Below, one piece after another: positions 11,466 to 23,439 of a stretch of 64,000 nucleotides of DNA; position 1 is the first letter of the stretch, and every line of letters begins with the position of its first letter. Made by a program: the position numbers and the translations under genes. Under the pieces are notes generated by a model, which searched no databases, was not told the origin of the DNA, and saw only the letters and a program-made list of their open reading frames with translations. Source of the stretch: Polytrichum commune (Eukaryota; Streptophyta; Polytrichopsida; Polytrichales; Polytrichaceae); NCBI GenBank assembly GCA_950295325.1, contig OX485804.1, positions 57,710,429-57,774,428 on the forward strand, in the 5' to 3' direction.

Positions 11466-12722
11466 TCACTCAAGTTGCCTACACATGTATTCATTCCCTT
11501 CAACATCATCATCGTCCCCCCTGTTTGAATCTTTCAAGATGCAATTATATACATACTGAAGACCCAGGCCAGCCACAATTCAACCACTACTCCTCAATTA
11601 CAGACCTAATCCTCCCTCTTCTTCGCAATTGACACTGAATAATGGCCACAAATCGCTAATATCGTGTACTCAAATCCCGTGCATTTCCTTAAACCCTGAA
11701 TCCTAAACCCCTGTGGTTTCTTCTTCTTCTTGTTTCCACGGGAATCATCAAGAAGAACTGAAAGGTGTGAGTTTCTGTGTGTATATTTATGAAAGTTAAC
11801 CTAGGCTAGGGCCCACTTCGACACTGCCGCTCGCTTTTACACTAGGAAGCAGTCCATCTCATACGCTGTAATAGCAGGCCTTTAAGAGTGAAATTGGCTG
11901 CCATTTGCATTAGGATCGGGTATCTCGATCGATGATGGCCAGAAGTATCAACTTTGAGTGTGTAACTCAAGTAAGTTTGTATGGTCAATGATCGATTACA
12001 TGTAAGTTAGAGTCTGAAATCTGAAAAATGGCACTCACTACGTATCTGTACAATAAGTTGACATTAGAGTAATATAAGTACGACCAGCTTCCAAGGTCGT
12101 AGTGACTCTTGGGGGTTGTGCAAAATTCTTTGTGAATTATATCACTAGCATCGTAATCAATTGTTTAAGAAAAGTGGCATGCTGTATTCTATTGTACTAT
12201 TGAGACGGTCTTGGATAAAGGAATTGGTATTTATAAGATACAATACCAAGATATAGATACCATACTTGACCTACAAACATAGTCATCGATTTTACAGGGA
12301 GGCTAATAAATTGAAGATCAGCTAGAACGAATTTTATCTCAACTTGGTGCCAAGTGGCTAAAGAAAATTTAATAAAATACTTTACATAAAATAAAATAAA
12401 ATAAATAAACAGGGGAACATTAAGAGTGAATACTAGGAATCTTTGACGACCTCGGAATCTCGGATTGGAATATAGTCGGTGAGGTGACGAAGGGGTCGGA
12501 AGCACAGAATTGGCAGGCGCTTCGAATTCTTCATAGTGCTTATTATCAAACCATTCTACTTTAAGATCTCTTTTCAAACATCTTCAAACTTCCTGTTCTA
12601 AGTTGTCAATAATTATTATTCCAGGGCTCCATAGGAAACTACATGTAGTTCTTACGAGCGATGCGGTAACTTACGAGCTCTGTTTCATACATGTGAAGGG
12701 TTTAAGCTTGCTGAATGGACTA
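11466..12722. other. Divergent promoter region, OMA1 / WD40 gene
   Basis: The start codons of two head-to-head genes are about 1.26 kb apart. The stretch contains CT-rich runs near 11715-11740 and a short AAAAT repeat at about 12385-12412. I could not identify a defensible TATA box or named operator. It is the likely site of both promoters and 5' UTRs. Confidence 0.6.
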
Positions 12723-15700
12723 ATGGCAAACATAAGTGAAGGAGACAAGGGGATGGCAGTGGCGGTGGCCATAAATTCCAAGGGCGCATCGCCGGACCCC
12801 GTGGCTGTGCTCCGTGGGCACCGAGCTGCTGTCAATGTAGTGGAATTCCATTCGGCGTCTGGTACTTTGATCTCCGGGTAAGTGTATGTGTGTATGTATG
12901 TTTGTTGGCTAAGTGATGAAAATCCTTCCAATGTACAAGAACCAAGTGGAATTCACGGAAGCTAGATAATAAACAGGTTTAGGAAGAGCATTTATTGATT
13001 GCGGTCAACGAGAAAAGAATCATTGGGTCAGTGACTTCTGATGTCCATCGAAGTTTGTTGAAGGTGGGTTTTAGGGTTAAGGGCTCTAAGATGGTAAGTG
13101 ATTTAAAGAAAATCCTTCCAATAGACAAGAAGCAGTTGGAATTCACGGGAACTCAACAATTAGCAGTTGTAGGAAGAGAAATTAATGTTGCGGTAACGAC
13201 AAAAGGATTGGGTCAGTGACTTCTGATGTCGATCGAATGCAGTGTATGTATGTTTGCCGAGTAAGTGATGAAATCCTGCAATATACAAGAAGCGGATGGA
13301 ATTCACGGAATCTCAATAATTAACAGTTTTAGGAAGAGAATTTGATGTTGCGGTAAACGAGAAAAGAATACTTAATATTTGGTTCCATTATGTTCTTTCT
13401 ATGGGAGAGTACTTCTGAAATTGATCGAAGTTGAAGGTGGGATTTAGGGTTTAGGGTTTTAAGATGGTAAGTGATGAAAATCAATCCAATATACAAGAAG
13501 CAGTTGTAGGAGGAGGATCTAATGTTGCGGTAACGACAAAAAGAATTGGGTTGATCGCAGCAAATTGATGTTGATCGAAGTTGAAGGTGGGTTTAAAGTC
13601 TAGGGTTTTAAGATGCTATTCTGTCCGCAGAGAATTTCATTCTTTTCTTTCATGAACTGCATCATCACCCACGAATTGGACAGAGTGGGGAACCGCATCA
13701 ATGATTCCAATAAATCAAGAAATTTGAATGGAAATATTTTATATTACAAGACAGTCCTGGAACGTGTTGCAGGATGATTCAAAACTGGCGTACCATATGG
13801 TTCTGTTGTTTCATTAAAGAACTTTTGTAAGTTCACAGAAGACTCTCAATAGGAAGTAGTAGATATGATTCTTCCTCCATTAAGCTAAATTATGGAATAT
13901 GCAAGGGGAGTTTGTTTTGATTCTTGAATTGCTTGACTTACAGTGATGCGGATGGGGAATTGAAAATTTGGGATCTTGCCAGACATCGGCCTCTGTTCTC
14001 TTCCAGGTTACACCCATTGAATTCCTATCTTGTTCCTGCGAGCATTGCGAACTTTGTTCATTGCTGAGGACTATTATGGTTCAAAGCTCTCCTTCTACAA
14101 GTTATTTGAATGTAGACAGAAATTTAATAACCATATAGATGTATATCATAGAACCCATTTTAGTTTGATGTTATTGGCCGCATTCAAGGGTGTAATCTAA
14201 TATTGTATTTGATATTGGGCTGGCAGAGTGCACAATCCTTCTGCTGGAGTTCTTGGAATCAGTTGCAACTCAACACTAGAAAATAAGATTATAAGGTACA
14301 GGAACTGTCAGAATATCTCTGATTATAAGTTACTTCAAAATAGGCATTTAGAGAGAATGGATTGGTAGGCCATGCAAGAGCAAACATTTTCTTTCAAGTG
14401 TACTGTCTCAGAGGTTCTCATTTTTCATTCAAAATACATGCCTGACCTACAGTTGATGAATATTGTTGTAAAGTATAAAAAGGTTGTGTTGTTTGAATGG
14501 GTCATGAGGATACAGCCAGGGACGAGATGGCACTGTAAAGTGTTGGCAGCTGACAGAGTCATCGTTATCAAGGTTCAATGGAGACCCTCCTGTTTTCTCA
14601 TTTTACATAAATTGGTTCATTACAAAAAGGTTCTTCTTGATAGTGAGTGGTGTACAAGTTTTTTGGATATTTAAAGCACCTCCTAATTTGAAATTCAGAA
14701 CTTCATATGACTAATACACATCTCTAATTGAGGGTGCAGACAGCCACTGTTGGTTATCAAGTCAGAGTCATACCATTTCTGTAAACTTTCTGTTGCAAGG
14801 CATGCCAGCACAGACGTCGAAGTTGGCGGTAAGGACCATTTGAATAAACTTTATTATGTGAAACTTGAGTGAATGTCCCATGAGAATTCCATTTGTGATA
14901 AACTTGGGTGTGAGATTTCACCCCATAGTTTTACCCCGAACAGCAACAAAACTGGTAAGAATGACGCTCATATTTTAGACTTCCATTGCATCTTTAGAAA
15001 TGGAACAGCATCAGCTTGACTTCTTCCTTTGTATATGGTAGTTGTAGATGGATCAGTCAAGTAGCCTGTTTTTTAATGAATGGCAGCACTCAGAATATGA
15101 AAATTTGTATTCTAGCAGGAAATTCAGAGACTGCTGCCACAAGGTCAGGAAGGACATTGATGGCTGTGACTGGGAATGATACATCCAAAGTAAGGCAAAC
15201 TTGCTCACCACTTGTGTGTGTCAATTTACTTGTTGTCTTTTTCTTGATGATTTTTGGTATGTTTTAAGTTTTACAGATACTCAAGATCTTCTTACTGAAG
15301 GTAGTCATAAATCCTGTAGTCATAGATCACCCTCTCCTCATCCAAATTTTGGTGTAGGTAGAGATCTGGGACATCAATTCCGGCAAGAGCATGCAGCTCT
15401 TTTCACCTGATAACTCTTCAGTAGGTAAGATTTTATTTTATTTTTTGAACATCTTTTTGAAATCGTAATAAAGCTTTGAAGCTTCAAAAGTATTTTATAA
15501 ATCAGTATTATCAGGGTAGCTTTCGTCCTGGAATAATTCCAAAGGAATTACACCCCTCTTTTGCAATTGTTTGGATTTGCACATATGCACTGATATCTTG
15601 GCTTCAGCAGTATTCTTTAGGTATCATCTACTGAAAGACATAATCCTTAATAACGTAGATGGGCCTAATTTGGTTACTTATCTTAATTGGACACCTATAT

Positions 15701-18393
15701 TTGAATGGTATCTGGTTTGGTGTAGCCCCAAGAGTAGATACCAAAAAGGCATCATGGGTTTAAAAGAGAATGTACTGTGTGCTCAAAATATGATAACCAT
15801 TCTAGGCTCAATAGCCAACATAATTGGGGGGGGGGGGAGGACCTATATGACCATTCAATGAACACAAGAATCTTTACTTTGATAATGAATAAGGTGTTCA
15901 TATGAGCTCCGAAATTTATGAGGAAAGTGTCTACAGGCTCAATTTGGATTTGCTAACCATCTCGTACTAATTGTGTGTTTCATATCCTAGGAGAAGTGGT
16001 CTAGTCAGAAAAAGTAACATCTACCTTAGCTGCAACAGAACCCATAAGGCCAGAATGATATAAGGGCTCTCTTATTAAATTGACCGAGAGGATGCTGAAG
16101 TTATAAATCGGAAGTTTTCAATGGATGGCTCAGAGGCTGTGACATGTGATGAAAGCGGTTGACAAAAGAAGGAAATCCTTTCACTTCCATGCAGGAATGT
16201 GCATGTCCTTGCATCTGGTCCCTCAAGCTGAAGATGATGATCTACTAACAGTTATTGCCGGGTTAGTTGAAATCTCCTTAACCTTTGACCGGTTTCCCTG
16301 CTTGACAGTAACCACTACCTCATTTTAGGCATATAGGCATGTAATTTTTTCAGACTGGTGTAAACGCTCCACACCAATAGTATCCTTGCTCAGGCTAACA
16401 GAAAAAATGTTCAAAATGTACTCTCAGCCTTTTGTGCTAGAAGCAATCATGGCCGACTTGCAAGAAAATAATTACTTTTAACTGCAGCTATGAAGATGGC
16501 AGCATGTTGGTCTGGGACACACGCCATTTAGCTGCACCACTGATGCAAACTAAACAGCACAGTGAACCAGGTGCTAATTTCTCTTTTCACTTTTCTTTGT
16601 TACTAGGCCTTGAGCATAATTTATTATAATCAATAGCTGTTTAAGTATATCTCTTTTGTATGTGATTTCCGGCAGAGTGAAACTGGATTAAAGTGTCACT
16701 TGCAAAATCTCAAAATTGGCTGAGTTTTTCTCTTCTTAGAATCAAATGGTGTTGATTTTCTCTGATAAGAAAAATATATACCTCAGGAACTTGAAACCTA
16801 AGCCGGGGTCGGGAGTCTGGAATTCTGTTCTGTTTCAACACGCTGCTGAATTGGTCTCGTAGACTCCTAAGTTAGATATCTATAAGTAAGTGGGGAGTTC
16901 TATTTTAGGGTTCTGTTAAACATAAATAATGTTTTATCATCAGGCTGTGTCTGCTATTAATTTGTTAAGAGGTTGAGATTGTTGTTTTACTTGTACCTGA
17001 TCAATGATTGTCTCAACTTGCAGTTTTGAGCCTTGCAATTGACAGAGCTGCACTAGGTGGTGTATCAGGCTCAGCTGATGGCCAAGTAGTGTTCTTCTCA
17101 TTTGACCATACCAAGGTAGTTTGGCTGCCCTTCTTATTTCTATTTACAAAACTTTTGTTGCACCTTAACCCTTAAAGGTCAAAGGATTATTATTTCTAAA
17201 TTGATATGACTTACTAAAGTTTCCCTTGAGTCACATAGAGCACCACTACAGAGCCCCCTTAACTTTCCACTTGTGAATGACTGATGGTTCAATTGCATGA
17301 CTTGCACACATGCAGAATGTCTGTCTCCCAAAGAAAAAATTTGACGGACGAGCGGGAGTTGGTGATATCACACTTCGGTGTGATGATAAACTGGTTGCAA
17401 CTGCTGGATGGGATCACAAGTAAGAAAATGCTTAAATGTGAAAAAAAATATTATTTTTGCCAGGTTGGTTAAATGCAGTGCTAAGGATTGAAAAGGAGAA
17501 ATGCTCAGTGATTTGGTGTCAAACTACTACAAGAGGACCTGTATAACCTACAATCCACAGTGTGTACACCTTTTGAGTAGGCTGCGTATTCTTCTTGTTC
17601 ACAATAATTTTCCCTCATCCAAACTATGAGCTTCAATGCACTCAGTCAGCTTGTTAGTCAAGTGGGTGCATGTGTGTATTGTGTTCACAGGGTGCACATT
17701 TACGACTATCGGAGGAGGAAACCCCTGGCTGTACTTAAATACCACAATGATTTGGTACATTCACCTCCCTTTTAAAGTTTTGTATCTTCTATTTCTCCAA
17801 TCCATTTGACCCCATACAAAGAGGTTCCTAAAAGCTGGAATACACTAGAATTATCCTCTAATTTCATATGACTTTTGGTCAGGAGTTGATTGTTTTGCAT
17901 ACAACACTTTCCATACATGGTGAGTTTCTGGTGCATGCTTGGAGGTAGTGTGGAGGTTCAAATGAAGAACATCCTATATCGGTCCTATATCGGTTCATTG
18001 AGGGTCAGTTTGACCCTCAATGAACCGATATAGGATGTTCTTCATTTGAACCTCCACACTACCTCCAAGGATGCACCACAAGTGGAAGAAATTACTGGTA
18101 ATGTATGCAAAACAGCCAATGGAAAACCGTAGGGGACTAATCCCCAACGAAAAAGTCCCTTTGAGTTTAAAGCTAACTCTAATGAAAGTATAAACTGTGT
18201 ATGAGTTTGTCTTGAAGCAACATACATATTGAATTGCAATCAAGATGAGTCTGACATAAACTTTGGGGGGCAGGTTAATTCAGTTACATTCTCAGAGGAC
18301 AGAAAAATGCTAGCTTCTGCATCTCGAGACTCGACTATTGCGTTGTGGTCAATATACCCACCCTCTGAAGAAACTCACAAGCTGCTGCAGTAG
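12723..18393 (+). CDS. WD40-repeat protein of the TAN/DSE1 (ASA1/GNB1L-like) family
   Basis: Thirteen exons join in frame: 12723-12877, 13944-14006, 14227-14295, 14516-14572, 14740-14828, 15116-15189, 15358-15424, 16195-16261, 16488-16570, 17024-17115, 17316-17419, 17691-17754 and 18274-18393. They give about 367 residues. WD repeats are visible: DPVAVLRGHRAAVN then DADGELKIWDL, SQGRDGTVKCWQL, VEIWDINSGK, GYEDGSMLVWD, GSADGQVVFFSF, LVATAGWDHKVHIYDYR and LASASRDSTIALWS near the end. The order and wording match the plant protein known as TANMEI/EMB2757 or DSE1, linked to embryo development and plasmodesmal transport; animal and yeast relatives are GNB1L and ASA1 (ASTRA complex). The start could also be the next Met (12753). 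Exon 6 may start 3 bp later. It is convergent with TOP1. Confidence 0.9.
12895..13620 (+). repeat. Tandem array in intron 1 of the WD40 gene
   Basis: About four copies of a 170-200-bp unit start near 12911, 13096, 13262 and 13465. Each carries 'aagtgatgaaaatcc', 'caatatacaagaag', 'ggaattcacgg', 'taggaagag', 'gttgcggtaacga' and 'gaattggg'. Copies include GTAAGTGA strings resembling the real exon 1 donor (GTAAGTGT at 12878), and part of copy three repeats the donor-proximal 'gtatgtatgtttg'. Confidence 0.8.
15640..16005 (+). repeat. Dispersed repeat, copy 2 (with poly-G tract)
   Basis: This is collinear with 2180-2535 in the same orientation, including the poly-G run near 15827 and the 'ttgatttgcta'-like 3' part. 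It lies in intron 7 of the WD40 gene. Confidence 0.75.
17844..18183. mobile_element. Foldback MITE copy 4 (last intron of the WD40 gene)
   Basis: This is the same family as the OMA1 intron copies. The left end is CTAGAATTATCC and the right end GCTAACTCTAA. The centre is a strong palindrome around 18006-18010, where 'ggttcattgagggtca' faces 'tgaccctcaatgaacc'. The inner ~45 bp of each arm are almost perfect complements. Confidence 0.85.
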
Positions 18394-18876
18394 TAAACAC
18401 AGCTCCCGACAAAATTGTTCCAGTGCTACCAACAATCAATCTGAACTTTCTCAAAAAAAGAAGTGATTTCATAGATTACTGAAGTTTGTAAGAGAAGGAT
18501 TTCCAGACTGCTTGAGTAGTTGAATGTGGTCGATTTGACATATCCTTAGATTTCAATTTTGATACGACACAATTTTGTATATATTGGCTCATTTCTTGGT
18601 TTGCAGAGAGATTCCTGGGAATTCTACCCCTTTATTGAAATGATGTTCTGCTGCATCGGTATGTAATCTATCCCACTGTTTCATCAACGCATTGTTTCCC
18701 TTACCCTCTCCATCAAACTTGCTGAGCTGCTGATGGAAGAATGGAAGTCTGGGAACAACTAATGCTCCCTCACATGAACACCTACTCTACCCACTTGACA
18801 TTCATGTTACAAAAGTACCACATGAGGAATGGCCAGCTGGCAGGCAGGCCATCTCAAGAGAATACATCAAAAAGTC
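18394..18876. other. Convergent 3' intergenic region
   Basis: A 483-bp gap lies between the stop codons of the WD40 gene and TOP1. It should hold both 3' UTRs. No further gene or obvious repeat was seen. Confidence 0.6.
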
Positions 18877-21486
18877 TCAAAATTGAAAGTCTGGCTCAAC
18901 CTCCATGGCCCAAGCAAATTTTGCAAGCAATGACTTGTTGAAAATCTTCTCAATGGGCACTTCATGTCGTTTGCACCATGCCACAGTGATCCTTGGATCC
19001 ATGTAGTTGATCTTTGAAGTGCCCAATGCCACGGTCTTGAGATCATCCTTGATTGACATATCTAACCTCATTTTCTCTATTTTTTGTCGTGTCGCTGCAA
19101 TCTTCTTTTCCAATGCTTCAGGGTTTTGTGCCTTCTTCACTTTCCCATCAGCATCTTTCGATGGAGGTTTATGTCTCTTTGCCCTGTCTAGGTCGTTCTC
19201 TAGCTCTTCCAGCAATGCCTCCAACTCTGCCATCTTCCCTTCCAACCTCTCCATTTGAGCAGAGTGACCCTTTGACACAGACCGCTGATGGTTACAGAGA
19301 ATGGCAACCTCCTTGTTCGCCCGTTGGTAATCTGCTATCTTCGCAATCACAGTGTCTCCTGCTGTTGATTTAAGTTGGTCATCAAGTGTGACAGAAGCAT
19401 TGTATGTACGGAAGACCTTGGCTGTCAGACCTGGCATTAAGGTTTTCAGGTGAACATTGAGCTTCGATGTGTCCAATGTCTCGAATAGATCATCTCCATC
19501 CTTCTTGCCCTTCTTGAACTGCCCAATTGCCTTGTATACCCGCTCGTCGACCTCCACAACATTAAAGTACCGAATGGAATCTTTTCCTAGAAAATCAAAC
19601 TGAAGAGACTTTGGAGCAACAAGAGACACATGCTCTACCTTGAGTGAGCAACAACCCACAGTGTCTGCCTCATCTTCATCCTTTTCGTTACCCGCACGAA
19701 GGGCAAGGCGATCGATGAGGTATGTGGCAACAGCAATCTGCTTCCTACCTAAATCAGGAGATATCAAGTCTGCTGTGTAGTTCTTTCGGATGTCATGAAT
19801 GTAGTCCTTCAATGTCCTGGCCTTTTCATACTTCTGCATGTCACTTTGGCCCTTCAGGTTGCTGCTAGCTGCTAAGAAGACATATTTGAAATCTTTGTTG
19901 TTGATTGGGTCATTCCAATATGCAAGCCATGTCACAGTGTTATCATGCCTTACTTCCTTCCACCTCTGCCCAGGAATTGGACACTCTGGCACAGGTGCAT
20001 CCCTGCCTATATTGATAACAATGTCCTTTGGCATGATCCGAGTTTTCAGCTTCCCCATCTTCGGATGATCTCCACGACCTCGAAATAGACCAGGAGGCTC
20101 CACCCTGAAATTTCCAACCTTCTCCTTCACTCCATCAACCAGTGCCCACATATACTTGTCCTCAGCCGCGAGCTTCTCCTCTTTCAACCTTTTCTTCTCC
20201 TCTCCAGACAAGCTCTTCTTCCTCTCCTTCTCCGCTTGAAACCAGTCATAGATTGGAGTAAAATCACAAAGATCGAACTTCTTGATCACATGGTTTTTCC
20301 CAAGATACTTCTTCCAATCATCCCAGAAGTTTTTGATAAACGTCGGTTTCATTGCATAATCTGTCTCCTTCATTACAGCAAACATGGTGGCAACCTCCTC
20401 TTGCGCGGGAGTGAGGTCCACAGGCTTCCCATCATACAACATCTTCACACCATGAGACTCATAAGCTGGAGGGAAGATCACACCATTGTGTTCTAAAGTT
20501 TGCCACTTAACACCCTCACCACTACCAGGCTCCTTCTTTGTCGACTTTGTCGACTTTGTCGTCACTTTCATCACCTTCTTCTGCTTCACCAGTTTCTTAA
20601 CCTGCAAGGTCTTCGCCTTGCGGGACTCTAGGAACTTTTTCGCCTGGTTCGCAGAAGAGCCAGCGCCTGCAGTCGACGATTTGGCTTTTGCAACAAAGGT
20701 TTTCTTCAAAAGAGATCCAGAAGCTGATAACCGCTGTGCTAAAGGCATATCATCATCCTCGTCATCTGTATCAATGTCCATGCCTGTCTTCGGAGTCTTG
20801 CCTGCATACGATGTCGTCGCCTCATGTGTCCTCTCTATTCCTGATCTATGCACATTCCCAGTAGAAGGAGAGACTCCCTGTTTCCCTTTATGGTCCACAT
20901 TGGACGCCATCGCCACCTTACTCAAGGAGTCCTTCCGCACATACGTCTTAAGCAAAGGCTTACGCGATGCCAGCGGCTTGTCGTCATCCGAATCATCATC
21001 TACTAAGGGTTTTGATGAATCCAATTTCCCTTTACTCAAATTTGCGTCATTGTTGTTGTTGTTGATGGATTCACCTACACGTATATTCACCTTGATGTCC
21101 TCCACTACAGGCTTCTTATCTATTACTAATTTGCCCCCCGAAGATGACACCCCTTTGTTAAAACCACCCCCCCCGGAAGAAACCTTCGGTGGTTTAGGTT
21201 TGGAAGCTGATGATGACTGCAGTCGGCTTGCCAGCGGCATGTCGTCATCCGAGTCATCCGAGTCATCGAGCATACGCGAAATTTTCGCTGCACCGCTGGT
21301 CCGCTTGAACACAATAGTATCATTACTGTCTTTCCGATGTCCTCCCCCTCCTCCAAATGACAATCGGGAGCCCAAACTAACACTCTTCCCTCCATCTTCT
21401 AATTTTTGCCTCTTCAAAGCCTGCAACGACTTGTCCTCATCGTCTGCCATTTTCCAACTGCCCAACCCCAATCCTCGATCTACCAC
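18877..21486 (-). CDS. TOP1: DNA topoisomerase I (eukaryotic type IB)
   Basis: A single open frame of 869 codons relaxes supercoiled DNA through a transient 3'-phosphotyrosine link in the nucleus. The N-terminal third is charged, low-complexity and repetitive, with several 'DDSDDD.PLASR'-like blocks and basic clusters expected of a nuclear leader. The core domain runs from about residue 340 (LEHNGVIFPPAYESHGVKM). Catalytic motifs are visible: RAGNEK (active-site Arg), the GKDSIRY segment, VFRTYNAS and CNHQR. The C-terminal SKINYMDPR carries the active-site Tyr828 (codon 19003-19005). A lysine-rich linker with coiled-coil character lies between. Met13 (MADDEDKS, codon at 21450) is an equally good start. 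The frame is uninterrupted, whereas many plant TOP1 genes have introns. It looks functional. Confidence 0.96.
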   Translation of the reverse strand: MVDRGLGLGSWKMADDEDKSLQALKRQKLEDGGKSVSLGSRLSFGGGGGHRKDSNDTIVFKRTSGAAKISRMLDDSDDSDDDMPLASRLQSSSASKPKPPKVSSGGGGFNKGVSSSGGKLVIDKKPVVEDIKVNIRVGESINNNNNDANLSKGKLDSSKPLVDDDSDDDKPLASRKPLLKTYVRKDSLSKVAMASNVDHKGKQGVSPSTGNVHRSGIERTHEATTSYAGKTPKTGMDIDTDDEDDDMPLAQRLSASGSLLKKTFVAKAKSSTAGAGSSANQAKKFLESRKAKTLQVKKLVKQKKVMKVTTKSTKSTKKEPGSGEGVKWQTLEHNGVIFPPAYESHGVKMLYDGKPVDLTPAQEEVATMFAVMKETDYAMKPTFIKNFWDDWKKYLGKNHVIKKFDLCDFTPIYDWFQAEKERKKSLSGEEKKRLKEEKLAAEDKYMWALVDGVKEKVGNFRVEPPGLFRGRGDHPKMGKLKTRIMPKDIVINIGRDAPVPECPIPGQRWKEVRHDNTVTWLAYWNDPINNKDFKYVFLAASSNLKGQSDMQKYEKARTLKDYIHDIRKNYTADLISPDLGRKQIAVATYLIDRLALRAGNEKDEDEADTVGCCSLKVEHVSLVAPKSLQFDFLGKDSIRYFNVVEVDERVYKAIGQFKKGKKDGDDLFETLDTSKLNVHLKTLMPGLTAKVFRTYNASVTLDDQLKSTAGDTVIAKIADYQRANKEVAILCNHQRSVSKGHSAQMERLEGKMAELEALLEELENDLDRAKRHKPPSKDADGKVKKAQNPEALEKKIAATRQKIEKMRLDMSIKDDLKTVALGTSKINYMDPRITVAWCKRHEVPIEKIFNKSLLAKFAWAMEVEPDFQF

Positions 21487-22201
21487 GACGCCCCTAAACC
21501 CTGATCCCGAATGCTAACTCCACAACGCAATGCCCCGGTATTCTAAACACGCCACTGCTATTACTCCTATTACTACTACTCCAATGCCCCCGCTCCAAGA
21601 ACCACCACACCGCACCTCCCCTCATCCCATCTCATACCTGGCAATTGGCTGACTCGCAAAATGCAACCAAGACAACAACGGGGCCCGCCCGCTCGCTCCC
21701 TGCCTGGCTGCCTGGCTTCAAACTTCGGCTCCCGCCATTCGCCCCCGTAAGCGCTTTGGCGGCCTCACATCGACCCCTGCTCCTGCATGGCGAAGCCGTC
21801 CCGTTCGATTGCAGTTTGCCAAGTCGGTGATGTGATTCTTCAGAAGCCTCTTCGCAACGCAACACCACACCGAGCAAAAACGCTCTTGGTTTGCGTTTGC
21901 TCTCTCTGTGGTTTGCCTCCCTCCTCGTTGCCTCGGGGAGTTTAGGGTTTGCTGTCTATCTTCATGTGGCCATGGCGCTCTTCTCCTTTTTTTCTTTCTG
22001 TGTGCTGTGTGTGTGTGTTCGTTCTCGGCTGCCTGGCGGGTGGGCGGGGGACCACGTACCCGGCGCCGCAGCTGTCCCGGGTATTTAATCCAAACCTCCG
22101 CCACGTTTCCATACCCGGTGATACCTGGGACTTCCCGGGTATGTCACTCAAATATCTGCATACACTGCCAGAGCGCGTACCAGGACCCCTTCTATCTTAT
22201 A
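21487..22201. other. TOP1 upstream / 5' UTR region
   Basis: This is the GC-richer, CT-repeat-bearing region just upstream of the TOP1 start and likely holds its promoter and leader. The overlapping short ORFs on both strands lack recognisable domains. No TATA element could be defended. Confidence 0.55.
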
Positions 22202-22673
22202 GGGCCGCTTCACACTATTGCAATTGAAGTCGAGAGGCCGTGGGATTGAGTGGCCAAACTTTGTTGAGAGTCCAAAGAAATGGGCTGAAAATATCCAATA
22301 AAATATAGTAATTGAAGCCTTCGGCCAGGCGTAGTGTGAAGCCTCCAAAGGCCAAGCTCAAAGTCCAAATCGAAAGGAGCATCCCACTTTATTCCTTGTC
22401 CAAAACAACCCCTTCAATCCAACGGCCAAGATCTTGTCAATGATTGATTTTTTTTAATGAAAAAAACCGACGGCCTCTCAACCATAGTTTGGGTTTCCAT
22501 TCCCGTCCGACCCAAACTTCCTTCGAGAGTCCGTCGCCTTCTTCAAAAAGTAATCAATTTAAATTGCGACAACCTTAGTGTGAAGGGTCGAGAGGCTGAA
22601 CTCTTGGTTTCTTGCAATATGATTGGTGGAGATCAACGGCCTCCTGACCTTTGGCCATAGTGTGAAGCGCCCC
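22202..22673. mobile_element. MITE with GGGCCGCTTCACACTA termini
   Basis: The left end GGGCCGCTTCACACTA (22202) is matched in inverse by TAGTGTGAAGCGCCCC ending at 22673; the terminal repeats continue imperfectly inward ('gaggccgt', 'ggcctcc'). At ~472 bp, it has no ORF. The terminal sequence resembles the TAA-duplicating elements at 23658 and 60503, so it is probably PIF/Harbinger-related. No clean target duplication is visible. Confidence 0.65.
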
Positions 22674-23439
22674 TTCACTGCCCTTTCAATGCACAGGGAG
22701 AACCGACCGCTACAAATGTAGTTACAAATGAACCGGTTGAGTTTCAGAAATAACCGGTCGAGATTCAAGACTCCATGGAATTTATCCATCATTTTATAGG
22801 AATTTATAGAAAATGCAGAAGCTCAATTAATGAAGGAAACCCGAAAGATGTCAACATGTAACCGGTTGCACTTGGAAACACTACACAAAATATGATCTTC
22901 AGTGTCATATGGTATTCTCTGCCACTAAGGTAACTCTACGGATGACACGTTCTTATGAATAAGTGAACAAATATTGTCATTGATGATGGATGATGGCCAA
23001 AACCCTACCTTCTCTTCTCAGCAACTTGTGATGAAACATTGTCATGTACGATTGAAATTTGGATGAAAAAACACTTGGTAAATGATAGTAATTGCAACAG
23101 TACTGCAAATCTATACTCATCCCAAAAAGTTTACAAGGTATGACAAATAATGTTGGGTTAGCATTTAGTGTTGGCGACACTACATTGCGGTTTATAATTA
23201 GTAGTGACCAAGACAATTTAGAATTGGTGACACTAAATATCATATTTAGTGTAGATCTAAATCTCAAAATTTATGCCCTAAAATCTCCCTGGACACTACG
23301 CCCTTTGTCCCAAATGTGTCCCGGGTATCTTCTCAGTTGACAGGTGGACAAGGGGACCACAAGTAGAAGAAGAAGAAAAACTCTAGTCTCCGGAAGGAAG
23401 GGGACCGCACAAGAAACACCAACATTGTCCTGAGTATTA

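Noticed and set aside
13435..13465. Telomere-like TTTAGGG units in the WD40 gene intron
   Set aside because: There are only two to three units, consistent with chance or with common plant interstitial motifs; there is no array.
20486..21517. 343-codon open frame on the plus strand, antisense to TOP1
   Set aside because: It mirrors the repetitive Asp/Ser/Lys-rich N-terminus of TOP1 and is Ser/Leu/Pro-rich with no domain. It is a codon-composition shadow.
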